A stretch of 64,000 nucleotides of DNA. Origin: Euglena gracilis (Eukaryota; Euglenida; Euglenophyceae; Euglenales). The position numbers were made by a program, and so were the translations under genes. A model generated the notes under the pieces. The model was given only the letters and a program-made list of their open reading frames with translations. It was not told where the DNA came from and did not search any database. The stretch's first letter is position 1. Every line of letters begins with the position of its first letter. Location of the stretch: contig CP154957.1 of assembly GCA_039621445.1 (NCBI GenBank), positions 14,066,947 through 14,130,946 on the forward strand, in the 5' to 3' direction. Of the stretch, positions 32,584 through 43,360 are shown in pieces.

Positions 32584-33665
32584 TTGACCCAGATGCCCGC
32601 GGAAGCGCGGTCATCTCAGCCATCAGGCTCTCGTCGCCTCCCACCATATGCGGGTGTGATGATCCACCGCACGGCGGAGACGACGAACCGGGTGATGCGT
32701 ATGAGCGCAAAACCGGCAGGAGACCAACTCACACAGGCATTGTGGGATGACCACTGCCGTCAGATTTTGACAATCGCGAACACCCCTCCAGCCCTGTGGT
32801 GTATGCGCGCCTAGGCGATGATGACCGATTTGGTGTATTACACCGACCCGGACACGTCGGGATTCACGACGGAGATTACCATGCGTGACCTGGGCGTGGA
32901 AGTCCCGCCACAGGTAGCACGGCAAGTACCACCGGTTGGCACTTACACCGGACGTTTTCGTGCTCACTCCCCGGATTACGCGAGGAAGAGACAGGGGAAG
33001 CACCTTTCCGGAGTGAACAGCCACGCGTGAAAGAGAGTATTTTTCGATCCCCTGAGTGCATGCCCCGGCGGGATTACCCCGCGCAGGAGCATGTATCTCA
33101 GTACACCGCCTCTGGGGATTACCCCCAGGAAAAGGCGCCTGTTTATACGGACAGGCCCGTACCACGAGATCAAAATGTGTATCCACCTCCACCCCACCCA
33201 ACCATACCTGACCCTGTGCCGAGACGCCAAGCGGAGGGAAACCCTCCCGCGACGTCTGGCACTGCCCGAAGCGCTCGCCCGCGGGAAGCCGCGGCAGCGC
33301 CTCGTGCGGCGCCAGTCCCTCAGGCACGGGATGAACCTGTTAACCCGAGGACTGGCCGGCCGTTCGATTCCGAGGAAGAGCGTCAACAGTATGAATATGC
33401 TGTGACGATCCAGAGACAAATCGCACGTCAGCCCCCACCTTCCGCCGGACAGGGATACCATGCCCGGGCGGAAATGACAAGGGAAGAACGCCAGCAGTAT
33501 GGTGCTGCTGTGGCGGCGCTCACCGGAGTCCCAGCCCCACCACGATCAGGTCAACCAGCGCGACAGCGGGATGTTGCTGTGGCGGAAGCGCCTTCAGCAC
33601 GACCCACAAGCTCTGCCGCCGGCAAGCGTGACCGCGGCCCGGAAAATCTGACGCCGCAGGCATAG
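32584..33665 (+). pseudogene. Element A accessory ORF 1a, Pro/Arg/Ala-rich
   Basis: Not recognised. It lies after the chromodomain, in the position where some LTR elements carry env-like or extra ORFs. The 33027-33665 frame (212 residues) is Pro/Arg/Ala-rich with a duplicated motif EEERQQYEYAVTIQR / REERQQYGAAVAALT and a QARDEPVNPRT segment echoed in ORF 2a (EARDEPAPPRT). Probably disordered; no membrane segment. Upstream frames to 32430 are broken. Confidence 0.55.
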
Positions 33666-33744
33666 CGCCGCTCGCCGAGGTTGGAAATTCCCACCGCGGC
33701 GATGCACCGTCGACGCTGATGAGGAAACCTCGCCAGCGCCATAT

Positions 33745-35238
33745 GTGACGGCAGTACGGGCACGTCGGGAAACCCGACCACCCCCGGTCGCACCAGTTTA
33801 CTCGAATCGCGGAATGGACGCCGAGCAAGAATTGGCTCGAACGCCCAGCACGGAGTCAGTCACTTACCCTGTGTACACACCGGAAGACCCCGGATACTGG
33901 GATTACTGGGCGACATGCGAATGGCTGTCGGACAGGAAGGGTAAGAGTCAAGGGAAAGGCAAGGGTAGGGGGAAATGAAAAGGCCAGAAGAAAGGTGGGA
34001 GAGCCCCACCTGGCAAAGGCGGAAAAGCTGCTTGGCCAACTCCAGGCAAAGGCGGAAAATCTTCCGGACCCCCAGCAGGAAAATGCGGAAAATCCGCCGA
34101 ACCTTCGAAAACGAGGGATTATGACGTTGCCCTGGTGTTCAACTACCTTTAGGAAATCTGGCCGAAAATGGATGAAGATCTCCAGACATATACACGCGCA
34201 GGCAACGTGATCCCCCGACCACCGGATGCGGTGCTCGAGGTTGTGCAGAATCGTATGTACGATCACTGCAAACGCTCTTTCTACAGTTCCGAACTTCGTG
34301 CGTTTGAGGGATACCCTCATTCGGATGAAGTAGTCCTGGACCTTATGACCGTTTTCTGGGAGCTATGGTTCTGGTTGGGATACCCCTGCCAGAACTTCGG
34401 CATTTTTACTGACCGAAACGGTCTGAACTATATCGACTGTATGAATACATGTGAAGACGACGAAACGTTTGTAGCACAGCTGAAGGAAATCTTCACTCAC
34501 ATGTATTCAGTTGGATCACTCGGCATCCAGTCCAAATGTTACCCCCTGCCGGAGAAACTCCAGGCCCAGGCTGCAGTAATGTTCACGTGCAATCTCCAAA
34601 TACACTTGGGCAGCATGTATGGCACGCTGTTCAAGGTGCTGGACGTGGACCTCGCGTACCCCCAACGGTACCAACTGAAATGCCAGTTTTGCAAAGAAGT
34701 ACATATTGTTGACTTCTGGGGTTTCGGAGAACGCGGAAAACCGCCTCCGACGGCCGAGAATGCCGGTTGCCAGCCAACCAGGAGATTTCTCCTGCATCAG
34801 TGCCGGAATCCCCAGATCGGAACGCAAGACCAAAAGTGGCTGAAACAGCACCGGCAGAAAATATTTCTGCTGCAACAATACTGGCACAGGGCGTGGATCA
34901 CCTACGTCCTGGAGGTTTACATCTACTTCCTGGAACACATTACCACTGATGTGGATATCCACAGGAAGTGGATACCTCGGGGATACACCGAGGTAGACAC
35001 CAGACCCAATGACCCAGACCGACGCAGGATGAATCTGCGGCCGGACTGGCAGGATGCCCAAATCGGCCTCCATGAGCACCTCGAAACCCAGTTCGGGAAT
35101 ATCCTGAACCATGACGACTTCGAGCCCTTTTTCGCGGCACACGAGGTAAATCAGCCTCGATATGAAGGAAGACACAGACGAATATGGAATGGGCTGGAAT
35201 CGTCGAATGCAGTGAGAAGACCTCTGCTTGATCATTGA
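33745..35238 (+). pseudogene. Element A accessory ORF 1b, Lys/Gly linker then Cys-containing domain
   Basis: One reading frame with two in-frame stops (33976 and 34150) and a clean 356-residue final section from 34168. After a Lys/Gly-rich linker (DRKGKSQGKGKGRGK) comes a globular, Trp/Tyr-rich domain with CQFC at residues 172-175, further Cys/His at about 201, 210 and 212, and a basic RRRMNLRPDW stretch. No signal peptide or transmembrane helix is apparent. Family not recognised. Conservation of the long frame in a broken element suggests a real gene. Confidence 0.6.
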
Positions 35239-35394
35239 GGACGAGCCAGTGCCTTTACCCGGAAGCTGGGTAAGAGCGTCATGGCCACCCCCATACCCAA
35301 CTCTGACAGGAGTGAAAGTATAAGCGTTTACCGCCTGTCAGATGCACAAGGGTGCTACAGAAGCGGAAAAGACCCGCGTTCTGCAGCACAGATA

Positions 35395-35495
35395 GCACCG
35401 AGTAAATTGAAGTCCATCAAGAAATGGACCCTCGAAGTAATCAAAACGATTACCCACCTCAAACGATTTTTGGGATCGCCAATTTGGGCCCAAAT
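35395..35495 (+). repeat. Second copy of an RT connection fragment in the accessory region
   Basis: SKLKSIKKWTLEVIKTITHL followed by KRFLGS repeats, with moderate nucleotide similarity, the segment at 29915-30005 of the same element (SKLEAIKKCTPEVIKTITHL). It is followed directly by unrelated non-coding sequence. Confidence 0.75.
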
Positions 35496-37380
35496 ACCCC
35501 CAAAACTGCCCAAACCACGGGTATTTGGGCGAAATTGGCCGTGATTCCTCAGCCGCCGGTTCGGGCGTGAAACCGGAGCCCCCTAGTCATGGTTTCAAAA
35601 ACTATGTCCCAGACGCCGGTTCGGGCGTGAAACCTGTTCCTGGGACGCCGGTTCTGTCCAAAACCCAGCGTCCCTAACTCATTCCTAAAAATGCCATTGG
35701 AAGTGGTCCTGATGTGAGTGTTTTAACCATGTAGCACAGTGCAATTTGCCATTTGGGGACCACTGGGGTGGGCATCCAATTTGGTGAAAATTGGCCCTGT
35801 TTTGGAAATAGAGTACCGTGCAGCGTGGTCGTCCGTTGAAGAGAGCTGTCGAACGAGGGGTAACTTGGTACCCTCACCTCCCCCCATTTGGCTAATGGCC
35901 GGGCACCTTCAGACCCCCAATTAGCCAATTAGGGGGGGGGGGACAATTAGGGGGGGGGGGCTCAAGGACCCCTACACCCATTTTTTTCCCTGCGAAAAAT
36001 TTGTCAATTTTTTGCGCATAGTTGGATTGGGCATGACTTTCTCTTATCCAGCGAATGTTAAAATTTTCGAAACGGACATTTTTGGAGGCTTTCTGAGCCC
36101 TTTTCGAGGCCTTGCCGAAATTGGCCAGTCTTGTCCCGGAGGCCAGTTAGCCAATTAGGGGGGGGTATCCCAAAGTTGCACGCATCCCGAGATACGCTCA
36201 CGATCGGGGATCGGCCAGAATCTGTGTCGAAATTTGTGGCAATTTGTGGTGCTGGTTTAAGATGCTCAATGAGCCACACAGAAACGATTTTTCTCTTCGA
36301 ATCGACCACCTGAGGGGTCCAGGGGTACAAGAATTCTGCAATTATGATTTCCCTGGGACAGGAAATAAGAGTACCAGGCAGCGTGGCTGAATTTGGTGGT
36401 GATCATCAGTCGTCTGATGAAAAGAGATTTCAATTGAGGGGTGAGTCTGTACCTGAACAATTGACACAGCCAAAGATACGCTCTCGATCGTCGGAATTTT
36501 GCGAAATCTTTGCTAACGTAATACCATGCCCCCCCCCTTACTGTTCCCGTCCTGTGGCCCCATTTCGGGTCAATGGGAACAATGAGGGGGTGGGGAACGG
36601 TAAGGGGGGGATGAGCCGCCCCCCGTTACTAGAAATTCCCTTTTTTCTCTCTTTGTTCTGTACTGTTCCCGTCCCCCCCCCCTATATGGGAACAGTTAGG
36701 GGGGAACAGTAAAGGGGGGGGGGCATTGGTATCACAGATTAGTGGTTGGAGATTGGTGCTTCTTGGTGCTGGGAGTGTCCTTTGACCGAAGGTTGGGGAC
36801 GCCGGTTCCGTCCTGTAAACAAGAGGGGGGACGCTGACGCCGGGTTCAGGACAGAATCGGCATACCCCCCCCTTTTTGTAGCAGAGGGGGGTGGTTCAGC
36901 TGCGGGGGGAGTGGCGGCAGAGGTGGCGGGTGGTGGTGCCCCTCAAGATGCAGAACACTGTCATTTGTAAAGGATTTTCATGCAATCCTTGTCAATGGCA
37001 TTTTACCCCTTTGCAATCCCACTGACCCCAATCCGTCCCCCACTGACCTTGCATTTTCATCTGTGGGTGACTATATTGGTGTGGGGGGGGACAGTGAGTT
37101 TCCTAAAATATCAAAATGAAGCTTTTATGGTTCACATGCTTGAAAACTGCACCTTCACAACATCCATTTTGGCGTTGGTTTGGGGTTTGCTCTGACATCT
37201 GATTATTTCTATTAGGTGTGCAGAATGCCTTCTTATCCAAGTGACCTATTGAAATGGCGATGGCCGACATGGACGTTGAGCCATTAATTGAAGATTCTAA
37301 TTTTGAAGATAACGTGCAAGGCTTGATGGACATGGAATATAATAATTTTAACAGTTTTCTCCTCTTATGTGGTTGTTCAA
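35496..37380. other. Non-coding block inside element A
   Basis: No gene. Contains four copies of GACGCCGGTTCNG-type units (35556, 35612, 35645, 36800), a diverged direct repeat (35806-35880 against 36359-36450, AGAGTACCxxGCAGCGTGG) and many G/C runs. Looks like insertions separating two accessory gene sets. Confidence 0.45.
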
Positions 37381-37400
37381 TAACACATGTTTGACCCAAT

Positions 37401-37647
37401 TCCCTCCCTCGGTCCCTCCCTCCCTCCCTCCCTCCCTCCCTCCCTCCCTCCCTCCCTCCCTCCCTCCCTCCCTCCCTCCCTCCTCCCTCCCTCCCTCCCT
37501 CCCCTCCTCCCTCCCTCCCTCCCTCCCCCCCTCCCTCCCTCCATCCCCCCCCCCATCCATCCATCCATCCCTCCCCCCATCCATCCCTCCATCCCTCCCT
37601 CCCTCCCTCCCTCCCTCCCTCCCTCCCTCCCTCCCTCCCTCCCTCCC
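37401..37647. repeat. (CCCT)n / (GGGA)n microsatellite, ~245 bp
   Basis: Nearly pure CCCT/CCTC repeat with an internal CCAT-rich patch (37546-37590). Homopurine on the minus strand, with potential for G-quadruplex or triplex structure. Reading frames through it are artefacts of the repeat. Confidence 0.95.
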
Positions 37648-37982
37648 CGTCCTCATTCAGGAGACAGTTGGCTTTGATTATTTTGAAACCCCTTCCTGCA
37701 ATGCCCCACCCGAAGCTCACCCTCAGGGCGGTTTTGTACAGGGGGAGGGGGATTACCAGTCAGTCACTCTGAAAAAAACAGTCAGTCACCCCCCGGGGGG
37801 GGGTGGACAGCTGTTAAACAATCCCCACACACCCTCCAAGCGACACTTCTCCGCACCCTGCATACAATTGAAATTCAAGACTGCCCGCGACACCACCTCC
37901 CAGGACCCTCGCGAGCCACACCTGGAGGTATTCCTGGATCTTGGTGGGAGCTAAATATGGCACCTACCACCTCCCCCCTATG

Positions 37983-38270
37983 GTTGAGAGTGAAACAGTT
38001 CCACCGGACCCGCCCTTTTCTCAATTATGGGGGCGGTCAACCCCCCCCCCCCATAATTGACCCCCAACAATAGAGAAAATGCCCGGAGAACAAATTTGGA
38101 CCACCCCATAATTGAGAATTGACGGCCGGCGAGGAGTGGACCCACCCATATTTGAGAGACCCCACGACAATTGAGGGACCCCCCCACAATTGACCCCCAT
38201 AATTGAGAAAAGGGGGTGAAACTGAGAAATTGAGAGAATTGGGAAAACGGTGGAACTGTTTCATTCTCAA
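37983..38270. mobile_element. MITE-like element in accessory ORF 2a 5' region
   Basis: TTGAGAGTGAAACAGTTCCA (37983) is the near-exact reverse complement of TGGAACTGTTTCATTCTCAA (ending 38270). The interior repeats CCATAATTGA and its complement many times. Similar AATTGAGG units continue to 38340. Confidence 0.7.
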
Positions 38271-38338
38271 TTATGGGAGGGGGTGGTTGGTATGGGGGGG
38301 GGGTCCCTCAATTATGAAGGGCGGTCTCTCAATCATGG

Positions 38339-39484
38339 GTGGGTCTACACACAGCCGAACCCTCTCCGGAAGCCGAGGTGGAGGAAGCGGTTCCAATGGC
38401 CGAGGATGAACCTCAGCAAGCGGAACCTCCGCCACGGGAAACCCGTAGCCCATCTGTCGTGCTGCTGGACACTGTGGCAGAAACTGCCCAGCGCCCAGGA
38501 TCGCCGGCAGGTGAAATGACACCAGTACCAATTTCACCGACCTCACTGAGTACGACAGGTGTACCGACTCCTCCGCGGGAAAACCCGCCGGAGACGGAAC
38601 CTCACACGCCTGAGGTATTACGTCTCAAGCTCCCTGTTTCCGGGGAAACCCCGTCGACAGAGGAGCCAGTGGATGAGCTCACTTCGGCTAAAAGGCCGGA
38701 GCGACGCACATCACTGGGCGGACGCGTACTTGGTGGTTTGAGTTCACTGATAGCAGTTGTCACTCCACGTGGTACAGCAGCCAGTTCTTCCACAGCTGCG
38801 GCGGAATCTGCCCAGCCGACGGAAAAAGCGCCTGACACTACCCCCATGGTGGAGGATGAACCTCCCCCAACGGCAGCGCCACCGCCAGTGTCGGAAGCGA
38901 CACGGACGGAAGGCGAACGGGCAGCCATTGCAGTGGAGACAACACCCGCCGTGCAAGTACAGGATGAACCTGAACCAGCACCGGCAGCGCCACCGGAGGC
39001 ACGGGATGAACCCGCACCTCCGCGCACATCCACAACCACTGCACAGAAGCGTCAAGGCGCACGGACACCGACACCTGAAAAGCAGGCTGAGCGGACGTCC
39101 ATGCCCCCACCACAGGCTCAACCAGCGCGAAGTGCGCCGGCCACGCCTGCACCCACACCATCCCCCACGGCTACCCCTGGGAAACCGACGGGTGCCGCAA
39201 AGGAGCGTGCAGGGCGACCCTCAGCTCGGGCTACCCCTGCTGAAGGCCAACGACGCCCAGTTTCGGGGGAGAAGACCCGCGTCCCAAGAGTTACCACGCA
39301 CCTGGGCGAGCAAGCGCGACGCCGAACGACGGCCCTCGGACACTCCGGATACCGGAAGTCCGAAGGCCACCTTGCAAACCCACACCAAAATCTGGTGACC
39401 AGCACCCACCGAAAGGCGGTGGTAGTGCTGGCAGCCAGGGTGCTGCATCCTCTTCTCGGGGATCAACCTCGGGGCAAGGCTTGA
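38339..39484 (+). CDS. Element A accessory ORF 2a, Pro/Ala/Thr/Glu-rich
   Basis: A 381-residue open frame with no recognised fold. It has repeated acidic-proline modules (MAEDEPQQAEPPP, MVEDEPPPTAAPPP, VQDEPEPAPAAPPEARDEPAPP) and a basic C-terminal third. Resembles ORF 1a in composition and in the ARDEP motif. Overlaps the start of ORF 2b in another frame. Likely a long disordered region, possibly fused to ORF 2b through a lost frameshift. Confidence 0.6.
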   Translation: MGLHTAEPSPEAEVEEAVPMAEDEPQQAEPPPRETRSPSVVLLDTVAETAQRPGSPAGEMTPVPISPTSLSTTGVPTPPRENPPETEPHTPEVLRLKLPVSGETPSTEEPVDELTSAKRPERRTSLGGRVLGGLSSLIAVVTPRGTAASSSTAAAESAQPTEKAPDTTPMVEDEPPPTAAPPPVSEATRTEGERAAIAVETTPAVQVQDEPEPAPAAPPEARDEPAPPRTSTTTAQKRQGARTPTPEKQAERTSMPPPQAQPARSAPATPAPTPSPTATPGKPTGAAKERAGRPSARATPAEGQRRPVSGEKTRVPRVTTHLGEQARRRTTALGHSGYRKSEGHLANPHQNLVTSTHRKAVVVLAARVLHPLLGDQPRGKA

Positions 39485-40797
39485 CACACGTCATGTCAAC
39501 CGGCTATGGGAAAACCTCACAGCCGAAACCTCAGTCAAAGGGGCAGGGAAAATCCCGTGCCTGCACGGCTGAGACACCCTCGGAAGACGAGGTTGTCATT
39601 GACTGGAAAGTGATCACTCAGGATGATCCTGATACTCCTGACCTGAAAGACAGGTACACGAGGATTGATCACAAACTGAAGACACACCAATGTCTCAATC
39701 GATGGATTGAGCCACTGTTCTGTCAAGGCCGAAAACGGTCTTTTGACAAGAACATGCCCTGGAATTATTACAATTCCAGATCCCTACGCGTGTTGGCCCA
39801 ATACTTCGGCGAGGAATTCCTCGTCGACCAAACGGAAGACCGTTTTTGGTGGCTCTGCACTTTGTGCCACAAGACATACAACAGTGCACGTGACTTGGGG
39901 TTACCCCTCGTCCACGTATGCAATCCTGTGGATCGAAAACCGTTCCACAAGGATGTATACGTCCCCAACTGTGCCGCCTTGGTATGTGCCAAGTGCGTGG
40001 ACAGTTGGACCCACAGGCACAACTTCCACCACACACAGCAGGATGGCACGAATGTGCCGTTGTTATGCGTCAACTGCCTTCGAGGTACCCTCTGGCAAAC
40101 TGCGGAATGCGCAGTTCGCACAGTCGTGCCAAGCGGCCAGAAGCCTCTGGAGGAATCCTCCACCTTGCACAAAAAGTACAACGAATTTTTAAAGTACTCC
40201 AACTTCACGTTTGACGACTACCGCCACACGGGTATGGCCCGTGGGTGGCAGATCGACGGTGCGGTGATACGCCTCGCTCGTGAGGAGGCAGGGGTAAGAT
40301 TACCTTACCTCTGGGAGACAGCAGACCGGGAAAAGATACTTTTCCGTCTGTTCACAACACAGGACCTAAATGGTCGCTGGTGCCTACCACAATGGCCACC
40401 CGAAAACCACGGGTTGACCTGGAAAGACTGGCTTGGGGCCGTATTACGATCCCATACAGTCCGAGCGGAATTTGCGCATCACATGCCCATTGACTTCCAC
40501 CCGGGGAATGCCCCGCAGGTGCCAGCCAACCATCCACGGATGAACTACTTCATCTGGCCAGCAACTCTGCCCAGAAAATACTGGGAGAAGCTGCAATGCT
40601 TCCTCGCAGAACGAGCGAGTGTAACCAAGCAGACAGTCCCCGAGGGACGGGTTCGGGACTGGGTGGCACCTGATTTCGAATACGAATCGCCAGAAACCTG
40701 GCTCGTGGACAGGCCACCACCACAGCAATTCCAAATGGTCCTGGCGGAAGACCGCCTGTACTCCCGCCATGATTTCTGGCGGTTGAAAAGGATATAA
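39481..40797 (+). CDS. Element A accessory ORF 2b, Cys/His zinc-binding domain
   Basis: An intact frame of ~438 residues. An ATG lies at 39493; the frame is open from 39481. After a Lys/Gln/Gly-rich start comes a domain with CTLC (126-129), HVC (145-147), C164, CAKC (169-172), an HRHNFHH cluster (178-184) and CVNC (196-199). That is enough ligands for two or three zinc sites, as in zinc ribbons or treble clefs. The C-terminal half is Trp/Arg/Asp-rich. No transmembrane helix, so not a typical env. Not recognised. Layout parallels ORF 1b. Confidence 0.7.
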   Translation: MTHVMSTGYGKTSQPKPQSKGQGKSRACTAETPSEDEVVIDWKVITQDDPDTPDLKDRYTRIDHKLKTHQCLNRWIEPLFCQGRKRSFDKNMPWNYYNSRSLRVLAQYFGEEFLVDQTEDRFWWLCTLCHKTYNSARDLGLPLVHVCNPVDRKPFHKDVYVPNCAALVCAKCVDSWTHRHNFHHTQQDGTNVPLLCVNCLRGTLWQTAECAVRTVVPSGQKPLEESSTLHKKYNEFLKYSNFTFDDYRHTGMARGWQIDGAVIRLAREEAGVRLPYLWETADREKILFRLFTTQDLNGRWCLPQWPPENHGLTWKDWLGAVLRSHTVRAEFAHHMPIDFHPGNAPQVPANHPRMNYFIWPATLPRKYWEKLQCFLAERASVTKQTVPEGRVRDWVAPDFEYESPETWLVDRPPPQQFQMVLAEDRLYSRHDFWRLKRI

Positions 40798-41669
40798 TGC
40801 CGAAAAGGCATTACAACACCCCATGTAAGGTAAGCGCCTTCATGGAGCCTGGATACCACTGGAGGATCATACACAGGTAGAGGAAATCGCCAATCAGCCT
40901 TGGGATGAACCCAGGTCTGTCACATACACGAGCTCTGGATGGAAGCATCCAAGAGCCCCCCCCCCTCCACCACTGGCCGTGCGGACGGAAATCGTCTGCA
41001 GGAGGTAAGCGCCTCTTATCACGTCGCGAAGGAGCTGCTGCTGTGAAGACCTTGGCAGCCAGGAAATCTGGCAAGCCACTAAGTGACACACAGCACACAG
41101 CGCGCACGCCGTAATAATATTTGTCACTTTTCGGCCAATAAGGCCCCTTAAGGCTGCCAGACAGCTAAAATTCTGTTTTGGCCTAAGCCAGCCCCCCCTC
41201 TCCTCCCTACTTTCCACCCACCCCCGCAAATATGTCGCCGGCAGTCGGTTCTGTAAGTAGGCTTTTGTTTCCTAGTGCGGATATGACCGCCTAGGAGCCC
41301 TATCCGGGTATGACCAGGATAGGAGCCTACCCCCCCTTCCACACCTCTCCCCTCGGATTTTCAGCGTATACGCTTGACCAACCCCGCGTGCCTTTGGCAC
41401 ACCCAAACTGGGTGGATGGGATACTTTGACAGGAAACCTGCCAGCTTCGTTTCCGACACTGGGCTTTTTGACACCCCACCTAAGCCGAAACGGCTAATAG
41501 GTAACCGCGAAAAGCGGCTAACCTTTTGCGCGTTTCTGGGCTTTGGGTGGATTCCACTGTGCGGAAAGGAGAGACACCGAATGGAGTAGTGAACCCCACC
41601 GGGGAAGTGTCAGATATCCTGACTGGACCTGGGAATCCCTGGTCCATGAAGGAAATCGGGCGTAGCCCT
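40798..41669. other. Element A 3' untranslated region
   Basis: No credible ORF between ORF 2b and the 3' LTR. Contains poly-C/G runs and short direct repeats such as GATATGACCGCCTAGGAGCC / GGTATGACCAGGATAGGAGCC. Confidence 0.5.
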
Positions 41670-41679
41670 GGGAGGAGGA
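41670..41679 (+). promoter_or_regulatory. Polypurine tract of element A
   Basis: GGGAGGAGGA immediately before the TG of the 3' LTR; primes plus-strand DNA synthesis in LTR elements. Confidence 0.75.
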
Positions 41680-42105
41680 TGTGTATCAGGCACGTCCCAG
41701 CTGTGTAGGATATCTGCAGAGTGGGTTCAGTGACGATCACACCACTGTGGAAACCACAGCTGGTAAGATCGTGGCAGACCCTTCTGGGATCTGCCCCTGG
41801 ACACGTCAGCACTTTTCTCTCCTTCCCCCACAGGTGGTATTCCTTTGTTTCATTGCTTACAAGTTTCAAGGTTTCATTCGCCAGAGGGAAAAACCCCCAG
41901 AACAACTGAACTTGGCTTCGGAGGAAACATCTGAAGCCTTTGCATTATGCTTTGCCTCTTGGGGAATTGGGAACAAACGGGGAAAACCACTCTTTGTTAA
42001 TCCAAGGACTTTTCCCAACCATAAGTAGATTGTGCACCAAGGCGAAAGCGAAAGGCTTTTACAGAAAGTCACAAAAAGGGGAAAAGGGAAAGCTTTGGAC
42101 GTACA
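41680..42105 (+). repeat. Element A 3' LTR
   Basis: Begins TGTGTATCAGGCACG and ends GGACGTACA. Nearly identical to the 5' LTR across 41680-41870 and 42080-42105; the block between (~41871-42080) is inverted. Confidence 0.85.
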
Positions 42106-42107
42106 GT

Positions 42108-42656
42108 CATAAACAACCATCGGTAACACCTTCCACTTGGGGTCGTGAAACACGCCAAGTCTTGTGCACGGGTGTGTTAGGGAAATTTTCCGAAACCCAC
42201 TTCGCAAATCCATTTTGCTTTTGAATTTGCACGCCGAAAGTTGCTCGATGAATTGTTCCATGTTGGGGAGGTAACCGGCATGGGGCTTTGTCCTCTTGTT
42301 CAATTTTTGGTATTGACCCACCATTCTTCCCGTGGCGGATTCTTTCTTCGCAACAAGGAACGTCGGGGCGCAAAAATGCGGAAATGTTCCCGGCGTGAAC
42401 ACTTCGACATGGCTTGCTTGGACCATTCTTCGACTTGTTTCTTAATTTCCTCCTCGTCGTTTTTCGGCATGGGCCAGCATTTTCCTCTCATTGGCACGTT
42501 TTCAAATTCCTTTTTTAGCTCGAGGTCCATTACCGCGAGTTTGCATCCTTTTCCAACCGGTGGTAGGGGTCCGAACACTTCTTTGAGTTTGTACAAAAGA
42601 TCGACTAATTTTGGTTGTGAAACGGTACTATTCCACGTCCTTTTCGAAATCACCAA
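42108..42656 (-). pseudogene. Gypsy B reverse transcriptase, N-terminal half
   Basis: GTFPHFCAPTFLVAKKESAT, GRMVGQYQKLNKRT and MEQFIEQLSACKFKSKMDLR show the RT fingers and first palm Asp. After a frame change the region just before the junction continues with FTTPSGRCYRWLF, which fits the MPFGL start at 22698 across the insertion. Confidence 0.8.
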
Positions 42657-43360
42657 CCAAATTTTCCGTCCTTTCCATCACGAACGGTTCTTTTCGCGCT
42701 TCTTGCTTTTCGAGCGCAAAAATCCTTTGGTCCACTCGTCGTGCAATTTCCTTCAAATCCTTTTCGTTGATTGGGAATGGTGAACTCGGTTTTGCTTTTC
42801 TCTCGAATGTCGAAGTTTCGTCGTCACAAAGTAAAAGCGCTTGGTAAAATCTCTTTTCACTCGGTTTCCAATTTTCTTCGGTGAAAGACAAACCCAACAT
42901 TCTTGTGCATTCGGCCAACAATTAAAAATGCGAGGAAATTTGCATCCAAAGCAATTCATCCGTTGAAATGTCAAATGGAATTGGTGACGGGGGGTGCTTG
43001 GCGAAATCGGAACATCGAGAGTCTCCTTTGGTGTAAAAGTTGCTTTTTCTTCCTTGGCCACTCTTTCGTTTGTCCACTCACCCTTGGGGTTCAAATTGGG
43101 GTACTGATCCATCTCCTTCTCCAATTCTTCTCTCCCCCATCCCTTGGAGTTCCTTTTCACCCATGAAACCAACGCGGGATCCAATTCCAAAATGTCAACT
43201 TCAATATCTTTGTTTCCCATGGAAGTGATGGAAGGGGTTTCTTGTCCCAATCTCCAAGGTACAACGGTGTTCCCTGGGGAATCGTTTTGCTTTTAACCGT
43301 GACTTTTCCCAAAAGCCTTGACCAATACGTGTTTGGCCAGTTTGGCGTGACAAGAATCAT
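42657..43360 (-). pseudogene. Gypsy B pol linker between protease and RT
   Basis: Overlapping broken frames, rich in Lys/Glu. No domain recognised. Confidence 0.4.

Larger units (their letters stand above)
22703..42107 (+). mobile_element. Giant Ty3/gypsy chromovirus A, 19.4 kb, nested in element B
   Basis: LTRs of ~430 bp (22704-23133 and 41680-42105) begin TGTGTA and end GTACA. A PBS lies 2 nt after the 5' LTR, and a PPT (GGGAGGAGGA) directly abuts the 3' LTR. A 4-bp duplication, CATA, flanks it (22699-22702 and 42108-42111). Order: gag with zinc knuckle and RS region, protease, Dam-like HPP domain, RT, RNase H, integrase, chromodomain, then two sets of accessory ORFs. At 19.4 kb it is far longer than the 5-7 kb usual for the family. 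Confidence 0.9.

Noticed and set aside
34516-35235. 239-residue minus-strand ORF opposite accessory ORF 1b
   Set aside because: Out of line with the element's transcription direction and of shadow-like composition; ORF 1b on the plus strand is the better call.
37103-37720. Long Glu/Gly/Arg (minus) and Pro/Leu/Ser (plus) repeat proteins
   Set aside because: They are direct translations of the (CCCT)n microsatellite in every frame, with no start context or non-repeat domain.
32430-40797. Accessory ORFs of element A as an envelope gene
   Set aside because: No signal peptide, transmembrane helix or furin-like site is apparent; Cys/His zinc-type motifs suggest an intracellular protein.
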